64,000 nucleotides of DNA from Arabidopsis thaliana. Lineage: Eukaryota > Streptophyta > Magnoliopsida > Brassicales > Brassicaceae. The position numbers and the translations under genes were made by a program. Each line of letters opens with the position of its first letter. Within the stretch, counting starts at the first letter, position 1. Shown here one piece after another: positions 12,510 to 25,241 of the stretch. The stretch covers positions 12,463,001-12,527,000 of the forward strand of contig NC_003075.7 of NCBI RefSeq assembly GCF_000001735.4. The letters run 5' to 3'. The notes under the pieces were generated by a model, which was not told where the DNA came from, made no database searches, and saw nothing but the letters and a program-made list of their open reading frames with translations.

Positions 12510-15500
12510 CAAACTTGAAATTGCACTCTAGGCTTTTTTTCTACTGCGTGAGTGTGTGTCCCAACACTCCCGGAAAAAAAAAAAAAACTTTCTAATTTTG
12601 ACGGTAAAAACTACTAAAAATATTCCCAATATTTTATATACCTTTTTTTAATATTTAGCTTGTTGTTGTTCATAGGTTTTTGAAGTTGTACATTTCACTG
12701 ATGTGGCTAAGATTTCAGTTTTGACTGAATATTTTGGAATTGTAATTTGTATATCATGAATTGGTTGAACATTAACCATTATAGTAAGAAGATGCAATCA
12801 TGTTGGAGGTTTTTATTTAATTTGTTGTTACGGGATATGTTTTGATTTAACATTTCACATTTGAGAAAAAGTCTTTCAGTCATAGTTATCAAAGTATTAA
12901 TTCTTCTAGTGTTAATTAGATAATGTCTTTTGAGGAAGGTTATATCGATAACTTCAAATCGTCGATATCTCAATTCGCTTTCTTCACGTAATTTGGTATT
13001 ACCAAATATACAAGTTGACCCCGTTATCTTGGAATTGTAGGCTACGTTGACATTCTTTTAGATTTATCATTTTTTTATCTCTGTGTTTTTTCTTTTGTCA
13101 ACTAATTATTCAATAGTTACATATTTTTATAATTACTATTATTAGTTTACTTTCTTAATTTGTTCATGTTCATTAACAGGCAGCCGAATTTGAACAAGTT
13201 CCTCTTGCGTCTGATGAATACTAATACAAATTCTTGCGGTGTGATCGCTAGCTCCTATTGGACATTTTCCACATGAATCATTGTTTTTTTTTATTTTGTT
13301 TTTTTGTCACAGAATCATTGTTTTTTTTACTTTGGAAATGTGATGTCTGTTGTTTTTTTTCTTAACAGGACAATTGCTATTTATATTTCGAATGTGATTT
13401 TCTTCATTCAGCTTTTAGTAGTAAGATTCGTTTAAAGGATTTAATAATATATAATGCTCTTTGACGTCGTCAAAACCACTGAATAAAGTGATTTTACTGG
13501 CGACAAAAGACAAACTATTTCATTGTATCTTTGTTATTTTATATAGCCGACCATCCATAATGATTACTCTTAAAATGTTAATTCTTATGTCAGTGACTAT
13601 ACTGCTTGTCGTTTTGTTTTAATACAACAAGGGCTAAAAAAATTAGAATCTACGTTTTAGTCGTATTGGTTTGTCTCCGTATGTTCCATAACATAATTTA
13701 TGACTGTTACTGGGGATACAATTAACTAGAGACACCGACATACCGTTAAAAGCTCGGAGAGATTCTTAACACACAAAAATAAGTTTTTTTCTTAACACAC
13801 AAAAATATTCAAGTGGATTGTATATATCATGGCAATAGATAACTAAAGCTGAAAAGAGTTGAAGGTTTCAGATGATTCATATATAAGGAAGAGTTAGAAC
13901 GTTAATGGCTTTTACGCCGGATAATGAGAAGCTCGAGTAAAGTTTTTGAAAAAACGTTAGAATAGTGATTGACAAATTGTTGAATACTATAATATTGAAG
14001 TTGATCTTTAGGAATTACGTCAATTTAGAAACTGGTCGGTAGCAAATTAAAATGTGTTGTATTGTTGTATACGTTTGGTTACGTGAGACTTGTATAAATT
14101 TACTTAATTGATATAACTAAAAAAAAGGACTTGGTGTGGTCAAATACGTGAGTTAATTGATGTTGCGTTGGGTTCTTTACACCTAAAGTTTAGCCAGCAA
14201 AATCTGTTTAAATTTTTTAAAAAACTTATTAATTTGTAAGTAATCTGTTTCATGGCAGAACGATCATACATATATATATATACGGAAATCTTGAAAGAAA
14301 TCGAGACGATAATTCCAGATCATGTGATGATGGTCTGATGGATCTCATATAACTTCCCGACCACTACTTCTGTATTGATGTATAAACGCCAAAGAGAATG
14401 GTGAGGGTGACATTTCTTGTCTAAAATAATTTAATTGAAATATTTAAACTCGAAATTAAAAGATGACATATTCTACAACTAAAAGTAAATGAGGTTGTGG
14501 GTTTTCTTTACATTTTTAATCATTTTTTATGGTTGAATTTTATGATTATCATAATCATAATACACAAACTATCGAAAGTGGAACCCGTATCACGATTTTT
14601 TTGCCTTTATTTTATTCGTTGCCTATTAAAATTAAAAGGAAGACTAATGATACTATCGCCTGTTCCATTTAGATCCTACACTTCATGCTTTTTTATATTT
14701 CTCCTTTTGGACATCTAACATGTTTATAATTACTATAGCCTTTAACGAAATTTTAAGAAATAAAGCCAGCCTATAAATGAAATACAAAACGGATCATATT
14801 TGAGGAAGACCAATGTACATATGTGTTGTTATTTGAACAAAAATTTGTTTCTAATTTTTTTCGAAATTAATCTTAAAAGAACAAATGATTCTTATCAGAC
14901 TTTCAACAATATTGATCATAGTCGAAACTCAAAATTTCAAGCCAAATTAGAATCTTAAAACCTAACAATGAAAATATATGATCCCTCGTTTACAAAAAAA
15001 TAAAAAATAAAAATAAAATATATAGATATGATCCCTAGTCCTTATTTCCGTACCAATTATGATATTGAGAGATAGTTTTGGGATAACCATTTTCGTTTAC
15101 TCGAGATAAATTCACTCATCAGTTTAAAATAAACCAAAACCATTACCACATAAGATTCTTATCCCAATTTAACTATTATATTTCTGCTAATTAATTGATT
15201 ACATGTTGTGAAGTATAAATTGGGCCAACTATAGAGGAATGGTGTTTGTTTATGTTTTATTTTGGCTGCTAGTGTGGTTTTCTTAACTTGTTAGCAATCA
15301 TTTTACTTTTTGAAAAAATTGTTAGAAAACTATTAATGTGAATAGTTATTTACTCAATAAATCTTATTGTTAACCACTGAGAATTTAAAGCATTTAAACA
15401 TCTGATTATTTTAATTCTATGTTAATTCCAGGCATTAAATTTTAAGCGTAATTTATAGAAGAAGAAAAAAAATCTAGTTACATTCCATCTAAGATAGGGG

Positions 15501-16903
15501 TACAAATCCATACAAGAGTCTATCTTCTGTAATTCTTAGCAAGTTGAACATTTCTTAATTTTTATTTTATTTTATTTTTGGTCAAACGTTTTCTTTAATA
15601 CAAGTGGCAAAGATATTCTATAACAGTTATAATCATTTATAGTTAGGGATTTTTTAATCATTTTGTAGTATTTGTTTTTCTCTTTTTTCCTAACAAAGTT
15701 TTTGGAACTTTTGATCATCTCTCGATTGAAAGCGAACATATAAATAATTTTTACTACTGCAAATTTTTAAAAAGTTAATATTCGACTTTATAAAAGAGAT
15801 GAGAGTCAACAAAACAAAAAGCAACTAATTTTGGACGTACGAAATGCTTTGTAAATACATTGATATCACTTATGTTTATAATATCACTCATCCCAAGTGT
15901 TGGTCAACATTTCTTTGATAAAAATTAAACTATTCAATAGAACGAAAACCACAAAAAAATTATAAAGAATTATTGATAACAACTCTTCATGTTAATCTTA
16001 TATATTTTTTTAAAAATATTTGTTTTTAGGTTTTAATACAAACAACATGATTCTAGTTTATTAAACTAATTAACGCAACTTGATGGATTATAAAAATATA
16101 GCTTAACTAATCCATCAAATTAACAAGTGAATCGCACTATAATTCTAAAAGAATCAGGTAGGTCCAGGATTTGTCTTTTCTCCACTTCTCAATTTCCCAT
16201 TAATAATCCCGAAAAGGCATTACGTAATAATTAATATTTTACGCTGTAGTATTATTTTATGATAAACATTTCCAAATTTTCCAACACTTAATCATAATTT
16301 AAGGATTAAAGGAAATTTGATTGGTGCATTCCCACCACGAGTTTGCTTAACGTGTCGTTAAATGCAGCCGTCGGACTTGACAATGCAAAAATGCTACATA
16401 ATCTAAATAATTAACTCTCGCAATAAGATTCACTAATAATAACATTTTTAACGACGATATATAATTTTACAATAAGAAAAAAAATATGAATCTAATATTT
16501 ATTTAATATTAATTTACTCCATTATCTGAATAATCTAGAATATGTCAAATATCCTTTTATTATTTTGTAGCTGTCGAAACTATGGTGAATAAAATCTCGA
16601 GGAATATATTAGAAAACAAAAAAGATCTAGAGGAATAATAATATTTTAAATATTTGGGGCACAGTTGTATTGTGAAGCAGAGAATCGGTTCTCAATATAT
16701 TATCCGAAAATGTCTTAATTTTAAATTTTGTTTTTTGTTTGATTCTGCGATATTGGAATCACACACTCTGCCAATTTGACCTTTCTCTCTCGCTTCTCTT
16801 TCTCTATCCAATCGGAAAGAGATCAACCAACGATAGAGGAGAAGAAGAACTTGCATACGCAAAAAAACTTTCCCGGGAAAATTCCAGAAACTGCTTTGGA
16901 AAA
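12510..16903. other. Long AT-rich intergenic region and NLP7 5' region
   Basis: About 4.4 kb with no supported gene. The last 160 bases are pyrimidine-rich (CTTTCTCTCTCGCTTCTC type), as expected of the NLP7 leader. The rest is AT-rich with many poly-A and poly-T runs; short open frames there have no motifs. Confidence 0.6.
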
Positions 16904-19900
16904 ATGTGCGAGCCCGATGATAATTCCGCTAGAAACGGCGTCACTACTCAACCTTCGAGGTCAAGGGAGCTTCTAATGGATGTTGACGACTTAGATCTTG
17001 ACGGTTCATGGCCACTAGATCAAATCCCTTACTTATCCTCATCGAATCGCATGATTTCTCCGATTTTTGTCTCCTCTTCCTCTGAGCAGCCTTGCTCGCC
17101 TCTCTGGGCTTTCTCCGACGGTGGAGGAAATGGTTTTCACCACGCAACCTCCGGTGGCGATGATGAGAAGATCAGCTCTGTCTCCGGTGTTCCTTCTTTC
17201 CGTCTCGCCGAGTATCCTCTCTTCCTCCCTTGTTAGTCTCGCCGACCTTTTAAGCCTTTTTTTTTTTAGTTTTATCGGAATTGCGATACATATTGATCGT
17301 ATATTGGATTTTTGAATTTCGTTATGCTAATGGAATGGTTTAAGCTTGGATTTAGGTAGCTGCTTAAGGATTGAACATAGATTTTTGGTTGATTGATTGA
17401 TTGATTGATTCTGCGTTTGACTTTGTTTGTCCCTTCTTAGGAGGTTATGTCAATTACGTTATTTAGGTCTCTTTCCTTAATTTTCTGCGAATTCTGAACC
17501 TAAAGTGTTTGAAATTTCTCGTGTTTATTTATGGTATGGTGATTGAGACTTTATTGTTAGTTCACATCGATATTTCTGGTAAAATCATAAAGTTGCCAAA
17601 AATAGTTAAGTTCTATAAAAGGAGTGGGAAGCAAGTCAAGTTTGGTACTATAGTATCTTGAAGGTGTGAATTTTTTGGTAATTGCAGACTCTTCTCCATC
17701 AGCAGCTGAGAACACAACAGAGAAGCATAACAGTTTCCAGTTTCCGTCTCCATTGATGAGCCTAGTCCCACCAGAGAACACAGACAACTACTGTGTGATC
17801 AAAGAGAGGATGACTCAGGCGCTTCGATACTTCAAAGAATCAACCGAACAACACGTTTTGGCTCAGGTCTGGGCTCCTGTGAGAAAGAATGGTCGTGATT
17901 TGCTGACGACTTTGGGTCAACCTTTTGTTCTTAATCCTAATGGTAATGGGCTTAATCAATACAGGATGATCTCTCTCACATATATGTTTTCTGTGGATAG
18001 TGAAAGTGACGTAGAGCTCGGACTCCCGGGTCGAGTTTTCCGTCAGAAATTGCCTGAATGGACTCCAAATGTTCAGTACTATTCCAGCAAAGAATTCTCG
18101 CGGCTTGATCACGCCTTGCACTACAACGTGCGTGGTACACTGGCCTTGCCTGTCTTTAATCCCTCTGGTCAGTCCTGCATAGGTGTTGTGGAACTTATAA
18201 TGACCTCAGAGAAGATTCACTATGCACCCGAAGTGGACAAAGTTTGCAAAGCCCTTGAGGTCTGGCTCTCTTTTCTCACTACTACACATACTCCACCCTT
18301 TACTCTGTTTATCCTTTCTCTGAATTGTTCCTAGAACTTGGTGTGAATGGATTAGATTTTTGAGTTGCAAGTTTTGCCTTGCCGGTTATATTGAGGAATA
18401 ACCGTTAATAAAAGGTTTCTGCTCATCATTTGGCCTGCTATTTTGAAGCTCTTTCTATTCAAAGCATGGTTTATTCTTTGATAATAACAACAAATTGATA
18501 TCAGTATCTTGTTAGCTTCTATCTTAGTTATAGCTTTTTTTAATATCTTTCATTTTCTTGTATCCAAATAGTTCTGTGTTTTTGTGATTTGCTTGAGCTT
18601 TGAAGTATTTTTTCGTACAGAGGGATATAATTCTAATACCTTATTAATGATAACAAGATTTGGTTATTTTTTTAGGCGGTAAATCTGAAAAGCTCGGAAA
18701 TACTTGATCACCAAACAACACAGGTTAGCTACATGTATCATTTTGTGGATTACCAAGAACCATTTAAGCACTGGTTTCTCACTGTTTTCAGTTAACTTGA
18801 TATCCACAGATATGCAATGAGAGTCGCCAAAACGCGCTTGCTGAGATTCTCGAAGTGCTGACAGTTGTATGTGAGACCCATAACTTGCCTCTCGCTCAGA
18901 CTTGGGTTCCATGTCAGCATGGGAGCGTTCTTGCCAATGGTGGCGGTCTAAAGAAAAACTGCACCAGCTTTGACGGTAGCTGCATGGGTCAAATCTGCAT
19001 GTCTACAACCGACATGGCCTGCTATGTCGTGGATGCTCATGTCTGGGGCTTTAGAGATGCCTGTCTTGAACACCATCTCCAGAAAGGCCAGGGAGTCGCT
19101 GGACGAGCTTTTCTCAATGGTGGCTCATGTTTCTGCAGAGACATCACCAAGTTCTGCAAAACGCAGTACCCACTAGTCCATTATGCGCTCATGTTCAAGT
19201 TGACCACTTGTTTTGCAATATCTCTCCAGAGCTCTTACACGGGCGACGACAGTTACATTCTTGAATTTTTTCTTCCTTCGAGTATAACAGACGACCAAGA
19301 GCAAGATTTGCTGTTGGGTTCTATTTTGGTGACAATGAAAGAACATTTTCAGAGTCTGAGGGTTGCATCTGGGGTTGACTTTGGTGAAGATGACGACAAA
19401 TTGTCTTTCGAGATCATCCAAGCATTACCGGACAAGAAGGTTCATTCAAAAATAGAATCCATTCGAGTTCCCTTTTCTGGTTTTAAGTCAAATGCAACAG
19501 AGACGATGTTGATTCCTCAGCCTGTGGTTCAGTCTTCTGATCCAGTAAATGAGAAAATCAACGTGGCCACTGTTAACGGTGTGGTTAAGGAGAAGAAGAA
19601 AACAGAGAAAAAGCGTGGGAAGACTGAGAAAACAATCAGTCTAGATGTACTTCAGCAGTATTTCACTGGAAGTCTCAAAGACGCTGCAAAGAGCCTAGGA
19701 GGTCTATCCATTTACTTTTCATGTTTTGGTTAGTTACTGGCTAGAGATATTTCATCTGAACTCTATATTGTTCTTGTCACAGTTTGCCCGACGACAATGA
19801 AGCGAATTTGCAGGCAACACGGAATCTCGCGGTGGCCATCGAGGAAGATCAAGAAAGTGAATCGTTCAATCACAAAGCTGAAACGAGTCATCGAATCTGT

Positions 19901-20822
19901 TCAAGGTACTGATGGAGGCCTCGACCTGACTTCCATGGCCGTTAGTTCCATCCCTTGGACACACGGTCAAACATCAGCACAGCCACTAAACTCACCCAAT
20001 GGTTCCAAACCACCTGAGCTACCAAACACCAATAATTCACCTAACCATTGGTCAAGTGATCACAGTCCGAACGAGCCAAATGGTTCGCCTGAGTTACCAC
20101 CAAGCAATGGTCACAAGCGATCACGAACGGTGGATGAGAGCGCTGGGACTCCAACCTCTCATGGCTCATGTGACGGTAACCAATTAGATGAACCGAAAGT
20201 CCCAAATCAAGATCCGCTCTTCACGGTTGGTGGATCACCCGGGCTCCTTTTTCCACCTTATTCTAGAGATCATGATGTATCTGCAGCTTCCTTCGCAATG
20301 CCGAACAGGCTTCTTGGTTCTATAGACCATTTCCGAGGAATGCTCATTGAAGACGCTGGAAGTTCAAAAGATCTGAGAAATCTCTGCCCCACTGCAGCAT
20401 TTGACGATAAGTTTCAAGACACAAACTGGATGAACAATGATAATAATAGCAACAACAACTTATACGCTCCCCCAAAGGAAGAGGCCATTGCAAATGTTGC
20501 ATGCGAACCATCAGGCTCAGAAATGAGAACGGTAACAATCAAAGCAAGTTACAAAGACGACATAATACGGTTCAGAATATCCTCGGGTTCAGGTATAATG
20601 GAATTGAAGGATGAAGTGGCTAAGAGGCTGAAAGTTGATGCAGGAACGTTCGATATCAAGTATCTTGACGATGATAACGAATGGGTTTTAATAGCTTGTG
20701 ATGCTGATCTTCAAGAATGTCTCGAGATCCCTAGATCCTCCCGCACGAAAATCGTAAGGCTCTTAGTTCATGATGTAACGACAAATCTAGGGAGCTCCTG
20801 CGAGAGCACTGGAGAATTGTGA
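16904..20822 (+). CDS. NLP7: NIN-like protein 7, nitrate sensor and RWP-RK transcription factor
   Basis: Master regulator of the primary nitrate response. It binds nitrate directly and is retained in the nucleus when nitrate is present. Exons 16904-17231, 17688-18259, 18676-18723, 18810-19701 and 19783-20822 join in frame to 959 residues, the known length. The N-terminal GAF-like region contains Ser205 in the context RMIS, the calcium-dependent kinase (CPK10/30/32) site. His404, Leu406 and Tyr436, reported as nitrate-contacting residues, are all present. A basic stretch (KEKKKTEKKRGK) precedes the RWP-RK DNA-binding domain (RWPSRK at 630-635). A Ser/Pro/Asn-rich region leads to a C-terminal PB1 domain (about 861-944) with both a basic lysine (IKASYK) and an acidic OPCA-like motif (YLDDDNEW). 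The third exon is only 48 bp. The protein appears intact. Confidence 0.98.
17390..17410. repeat. (GATT)n microsatellite in NLP7 intron 1
   Basis: About five copies of GATT in tandem within the first intron of NLP7. Confidence 0.7.
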
Positions 20823-21299
20823 CCTGATAATTCATTCGAACTCTTTTGTAAATATGTTTTTTGAATTTTATTATTGTTTAGGGTTTCTTTGGACAAATTA
20901 AAGTTGTAAAAGAAACATTTGTTTGTAACTTTTAACTGTAAAAGTGTAAGAGAGAGAGAGGTTAGAAGTAAATTTTAGTTGTAACTTCATACATTTTATT
21001 TTTGAACTTTTTCATATGAAAATTAAAGAAAAAGCTTGTTAGAGAAAAACTTCAGAACCCGAAAAACTAAACCGGAACATACCTTAAATATTAGTATATA
21101 TTATACTTATATATAGAAAATATTCTGATTTTTTTAGATATTTTAATTATTTTTGTTTATTTTTGGATATATTTAAGTAAAATTACATGTGTTGTTTTGG
21201 GAATTTTTTAAAATTTCAAGTAATTTGATAGATTTGCACACAAAATTTTGATATTTTAATATTTAAATAAATCCGAAACCGACCCGAAATCTTAAAATT

Positions 21300-21558
21300 T
21301 ATGGTCATTACTATGCATAACATAAGAAAAACATATGCATATGAAAAAAATTATGTGCATATCACATCATCTTAAACAATCCCAGATAATAGAATTTTTT
21401 TTGCAGATTATCGGTGCAAAGCTTTCTAAAAATTCTATAGTACTACAAGTAAACATGTTCATCGTGGTTTTGTGTTTTAACCATTACTATGCATATTATA
21501 AGTAAAACTTAAGCAAAACATATGCATATGAAAAAACATTATGTGCAAATCACATCAC
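21300..21558. repeat. Diverged direct repeat, two copies about 180 bp apart
   Basis: Copy 1 (about 21300-21373) and copy 2 (about 21479-21558) share CATTACTATGCATA, then AAACATATGCATATGAAAAA, then ATTATGTGCA and ATCACATCA in the same order. They differ by small indels. This is probably transposon-derived or an old local duplication. Confidence 0.6.
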
Positions 21559-22644
21559 CTAATACTTGTTTAGCAATGTAAACATCAAGAAGGAAAACAA
21601 GCTAAGTTTGTTCTTAAAATAGCCGGAAAACCATACATCGGTTTCTTTATTAAAGAACAACCTAAATTTGTTTTAAGTTTATTAAATAAATATTGTTTTC
21701 AATCACATATGAATTAACTAGATTAAAAAGTTTCAAATTTATAAAAATAGTACGTAGAAACAAATTTTGAATACTTAACAACATATCAGTTCTCACACAT
21801 CATCACTATTAGCTTCATGATTTTTATTTTTATTTTATTCAAATGTGGTAGTATATATTATCTGTTTTTTAGGATTTATCTTCAAATATATACATATTAG
21901 TATTTAAATTTAGTTATTGTTATGGAACATTTGAGGAAGAAGCAAATTAAGGGGGAGGGAGGTCAGGTGTTTTATTCTAATAGACTAACTGTTATCCTTA
22001 TAATATGTAGAAATAATCTCTAATAATATGTTTTGTTCGCAGATATCGAATGGAGTTTGCACGTTTATTGGATTAGTCCAAATTGTAATCTATGTGTGGT
22101 ATATAAGAAGTCTAGCGCAAGGATCACCACAGTGGAGAATGCTTAAATACCAAAATACAGTACTTTTAATTTAAGTTTGTAATGTTTTTCTGTTTTATTG
22201 TTACTTTCTATATTTTCTGTGTGTTTTGTTTAATATTGGTATTTCTTATGATGTGAAATAACATACGTTAGTAAGAGTGTGTTTTTCCATAGTTGGTACG
22301 GACGAATATATCTATTTAATGTCACTATCTTATTTATGTCATTCGAATGAGCATTCTTTGTTTAAAAATTTTATGTTTAAAATTTTATAATATTGCTTTA
22401 AATAAAAAAAAATAAAAAAAAAAGTAAACGAGGAAATATGGATCTACAACAGACGGATTAAATCATGTAAATAAAACTTAAAAAAGGGGATCAAAATGGC
22501 TGCCAAAAAAAAAATCGGATCAAAATGACATGGAACTAGGTATGCATGTCAAAACAACTTTTAACAGCATGAAAACTTTGACTTTTGAGGTTAAGAAGGA
22601 TAGAGATACCAAATTTGCTTGCTCAAAGAATATAGTACTACATT

Positions 22645-23065
22645 GTTTAAAACCGAACCGAACCAATAACCCAATATGTTTATTAATTTAATTAACTAAT
22701 TATATTAATAATATTGTAATAACTAAACTAAGTAATTATTATCTACAAAATTCTAACCTTTAAAAATCTAAGGTTCTACTTCTAACTAAATAACTAAACT
22801 AAAGTATTTATTATTTCTAAAACTTTAACTCTTAAAAACCTAAGGTTATACTTCTAACTTCTAAAAAATAAAACTCAAAAAAAAACTTTCGTATTTCATT
22901 TGTTCTTTCGTTTATACGGCTAATTGATTTTTTTGAAGTAAACTAATACCAAACCAAATCCAACCGAACTAAAACTGGTTCAAACACAAACCAAAATAAC
23001 TTCGGTTGAGTATGGTTAGAGTATTACAAAACCCAAATAAACCGAACCCAAAATTAAACCGAAAT
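22645..23065. mobile_element. Probable remnant of a non-autonomous transposable element
   Basis: The left edge reads AAACCGAACCGAACCAATAAC and the right part is rich in AACCGAAC/AAACCGAAATGCACCCC motifs. Such sequence is common in dispersed Brassicaceae elements. Between them sits a 71-bp unit repeated in tandem (22720-22790 and 22791-22861). No coding capacity and no clear target-site duplication were found, so the element class is not assigned. Confidence 0.35.
22720..22861. repeat. 71-bp tandem duplication, two units
   Basis: Both units begin AACTAAACTAA and contain AACCTAAGGTT-like and ACTTCTAACT blocks in the same order. They have diverged by substitutions and small indels. Confidence 0.7.
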
Positions 23066-23201
23066 GCACCCCTGATAAATATTATTACTATATAAAATAT
23101 ATATAACTTTAATAATTACATAATAACACCTAAAAATGACATAAAAAGCAAAAATCCCATAATCATATTTTCTACAAAATTGTAAAACGAAAACCTTTAT
23201 C

Positions 23202-23272
23202 TGCGCATCCAGGGAATCGAACCCTGGTCAGTACCGTGGGAGGGTACTATGATACCACTACACCAGATGCGC
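23202..23272 (-). tRNA. tRNA-Gly, anticodon CCC
   Basis: On the minus strand the 71-nt gene begins GCGCATC and ends GATGCGC plus discriminator A, giving a perfect 7-bp acceptor stem. The anticodon arm is GTACC-CTCCCAC-GGTAC with anticodon CCC. The T arm is CCAGG-GTTCGAT-TCCCTGG-like, carrying box B (GGTTCGATTCC), and box A is TGGTGTAGTGG. No intron or encoded CCA. A TTTT stretch 10-15 bases downstream could end RNA polymerase III transcription. Confidence 0.95.
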
Positions 23273-23414
23273 TATTTCTGACAAACAATAATCGTTTTAT
23301 ATACTTATATTTACATTTTCTCGGTTCAAAATCGTTATTCCTGTAATATATTGATCCATCCCACGATCTTCTTTTCTTGGTCGTCTTCTGAAACGCTAAT
23401 CGGATCCAGAAGCC

Positions 23415-23651
23415 ATGGACAAAAGCATCAGCATCACCTCCAACGTTAGCACGACGACTTCCATGGAAAAGATCGACCACGCCGCTAGCTGGATCAGCGC
23501 AACCGTAATATCCGCTTTCTTCACCTCCCTCGAACGCTGCGCCTGCGTCAATCTCTCCACCTCTCATGACGACGACGACGACGACGACGACGAATCCCAT
23601 CACCGTCCTCTCGCTCTCTCCGCCGCTCCTCATCCAAACGACACCGTTTAG
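23415..23651 (+). CDS. Small unknown protein with poly-Asp run (At4g24026-like)
   Basis: Single-exon frame of 78 codons starting ATGGACAAAAGC with a good start context (GCCATGG). The N-terminal half is Ser/Thr-rich; a central segment (about 24-42, SWISATVISAFFTSLERCA) is amphipathic and could associate with membranes. A run of eight Asp follows (GAC/GAT repeat at 23568-23594), then a His/Pro-rich tail. I do not recognise a domain and assign no function. Conservation would be the test; the coding GC content and start context stand out from the flanking AT-rich DNA. It is divergent from the tRNA gene with about 140 bp between them. Confidence 0.7.
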   Translation: MDKSISITSNVSTTTSMEKIDHAASWISATVISAFFTSLERCACVNLSTSHDDDDDDDDESHHRPLALSAAPHPNDTV

Positions 23652-25241
23652 CTCTGTTTTTTAACCTCTGGTAATTTATAAATTTAATCCCTCGTTTGTT
23701 TCTTTTGATAATCGATTGGTGTGGATTTGTAATTTCTTGATTTGAAAATGTATGTCTACTGTGTGTAAATGTGCATGTCTCAGAATTTGATTGTTTTGCG
23801 TGTATCTGACTTTATATACTTGGGTTTAAAATCAGAATGAATCATCGTTTTTGCATTTACATTGAAAAAATATCAAGAAGAGAATTTGGTAGAGATCATT
23901 TGTTTGTTTTGAAGTTTTCTTTTGTGATCAATGTTTCTCGATTTACCTTTTTCATTTCATTTCTGATCTCTGCGTTCAACTATTAAAACCGGAACAGCAT
24001 CAGTTTCATGTTTTATTTTGTCAATGTGTCAGAGATCCTGTCACTTTAGATTTCATAGTTTCAAAAGTGATTATTTGATCATGTGGGTCCCTGCTGTGAG
24101 AACCAGTGGGCACTGGCCTTTAGTTTGGTTAAAAGCAGGATTCAAAACTTCATACTAGTTTCTTTGTTCTAAAATGTATTTAGCCTTTTTCAAACTCAAG
24201 TTGCACTTGTTGTACAAAAGACACTTTTCTTTTGAATCTAATTTAACATTACATTCAAAAAAAAAAAAAACTTCATACTAAGTAAATGTCGTGTTTGATC
24301 CAAACTTTTCCCAATTTGTTTGCTTAGCAGGGTGCAATCTTGTTTAAATATCTTTGTCATGTATAATGTGATTCCATCTCTTCATCCATATAGAGAAAAT
24401 CTTGTTTAAATGTCTTTTGTCATATGACCATATTCTCACTTGGGTTTCTAGAAAAAGTTTTGGGTTCTTTGAGTTTGTTGAATTGGATCTCCTTATGGCT
24501 TAGACCGTCGTTCCAACTGCTGAAGAAGCAAGTATGTTGACTCAAAACAGTCACGTTATATCTCTGTCTCTTTGATAATTCTTGGCTTTTATGTGTTGGG
24601 TGCCTAGTATCATTTGTTTTAAAGGTTTAGGGAACAAAAGGTCATAAACTATAATAAGAATACTTTTTACAATGTTATTTCCTCAGCAAAAGTAGCACGC
24701 ATTCACATTCTCCAAGTTTCATCATTTGTTATTTATGAACGCAAACAAAAAAACTGTACTATTAACAAGCTTTTGTTAAGAAAAAAGTAAGGAAACCCTC
24801 TTAGGATATGTATGTTTCAACAATAAGCTTATATCTTTACTCATTAAGCCCACTAGACAACTTTGTGAGATAGATCTTATAAGAAGCGTATCACTTTATC
24901 CCCGTGATTACTTCTCAAAACAACGAGTTTTGATTTGTGCTACTTTATTAAATTCACGTTCTGTTTTCAGAAATTTTGTTTTTTCTGATAGGTTCGTATT
25001 GAAATTGACCTCTTTGGAAACTGGATCTTTCATAAGATAGAAAGAGAGGTCCCCATTTCCCAAGTTTATCAAACAAAAAGAAAAAAAAATCTAAATTGTT
25101 CTCATCTTGAGACAACCAATCAGAATGAACCATCTGAGTCAGCCAAAGGGTTTAATAGTCACCATTTGCCAATTGTATTCATACTCTTTCCTTTTTGGTG
25201 CGTTATTCTAAGAGCCCTAGTCAGAATTCAAACATTTGGCA
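23652..25241. other. Intergenic region between the 78-aa gene and TRE1
   Basis: No open frame with a recognisable motif. It probably holds the 3' UTR of the small gene and the TRE1 promoter. A spliced short gene cannot be excluded. Confidence 0.5.

Larger units (their letters stand above)
20823..23201. other. Repeat-rich intergenic region after NLP7
   Basis: AT-rich, no gene seen. It contains the NLP7 3' UTR with a (GA)n run near 20950, two copies of a roughly 70-bp direct repeat, a 71-bp tandem pair, and flanking CCGAACC-type sequence typical of old non-autonomous transposons. Confidence 0.6.

Noticed and set aside
23247-23633. Minus-strand 128-codon frame over the tRNA and the 78-aa gene
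   Set aside because: It reads through the tRNA gene and the complement of the GAC repeat (poly-Val); the plus-strand frame has a better start context.
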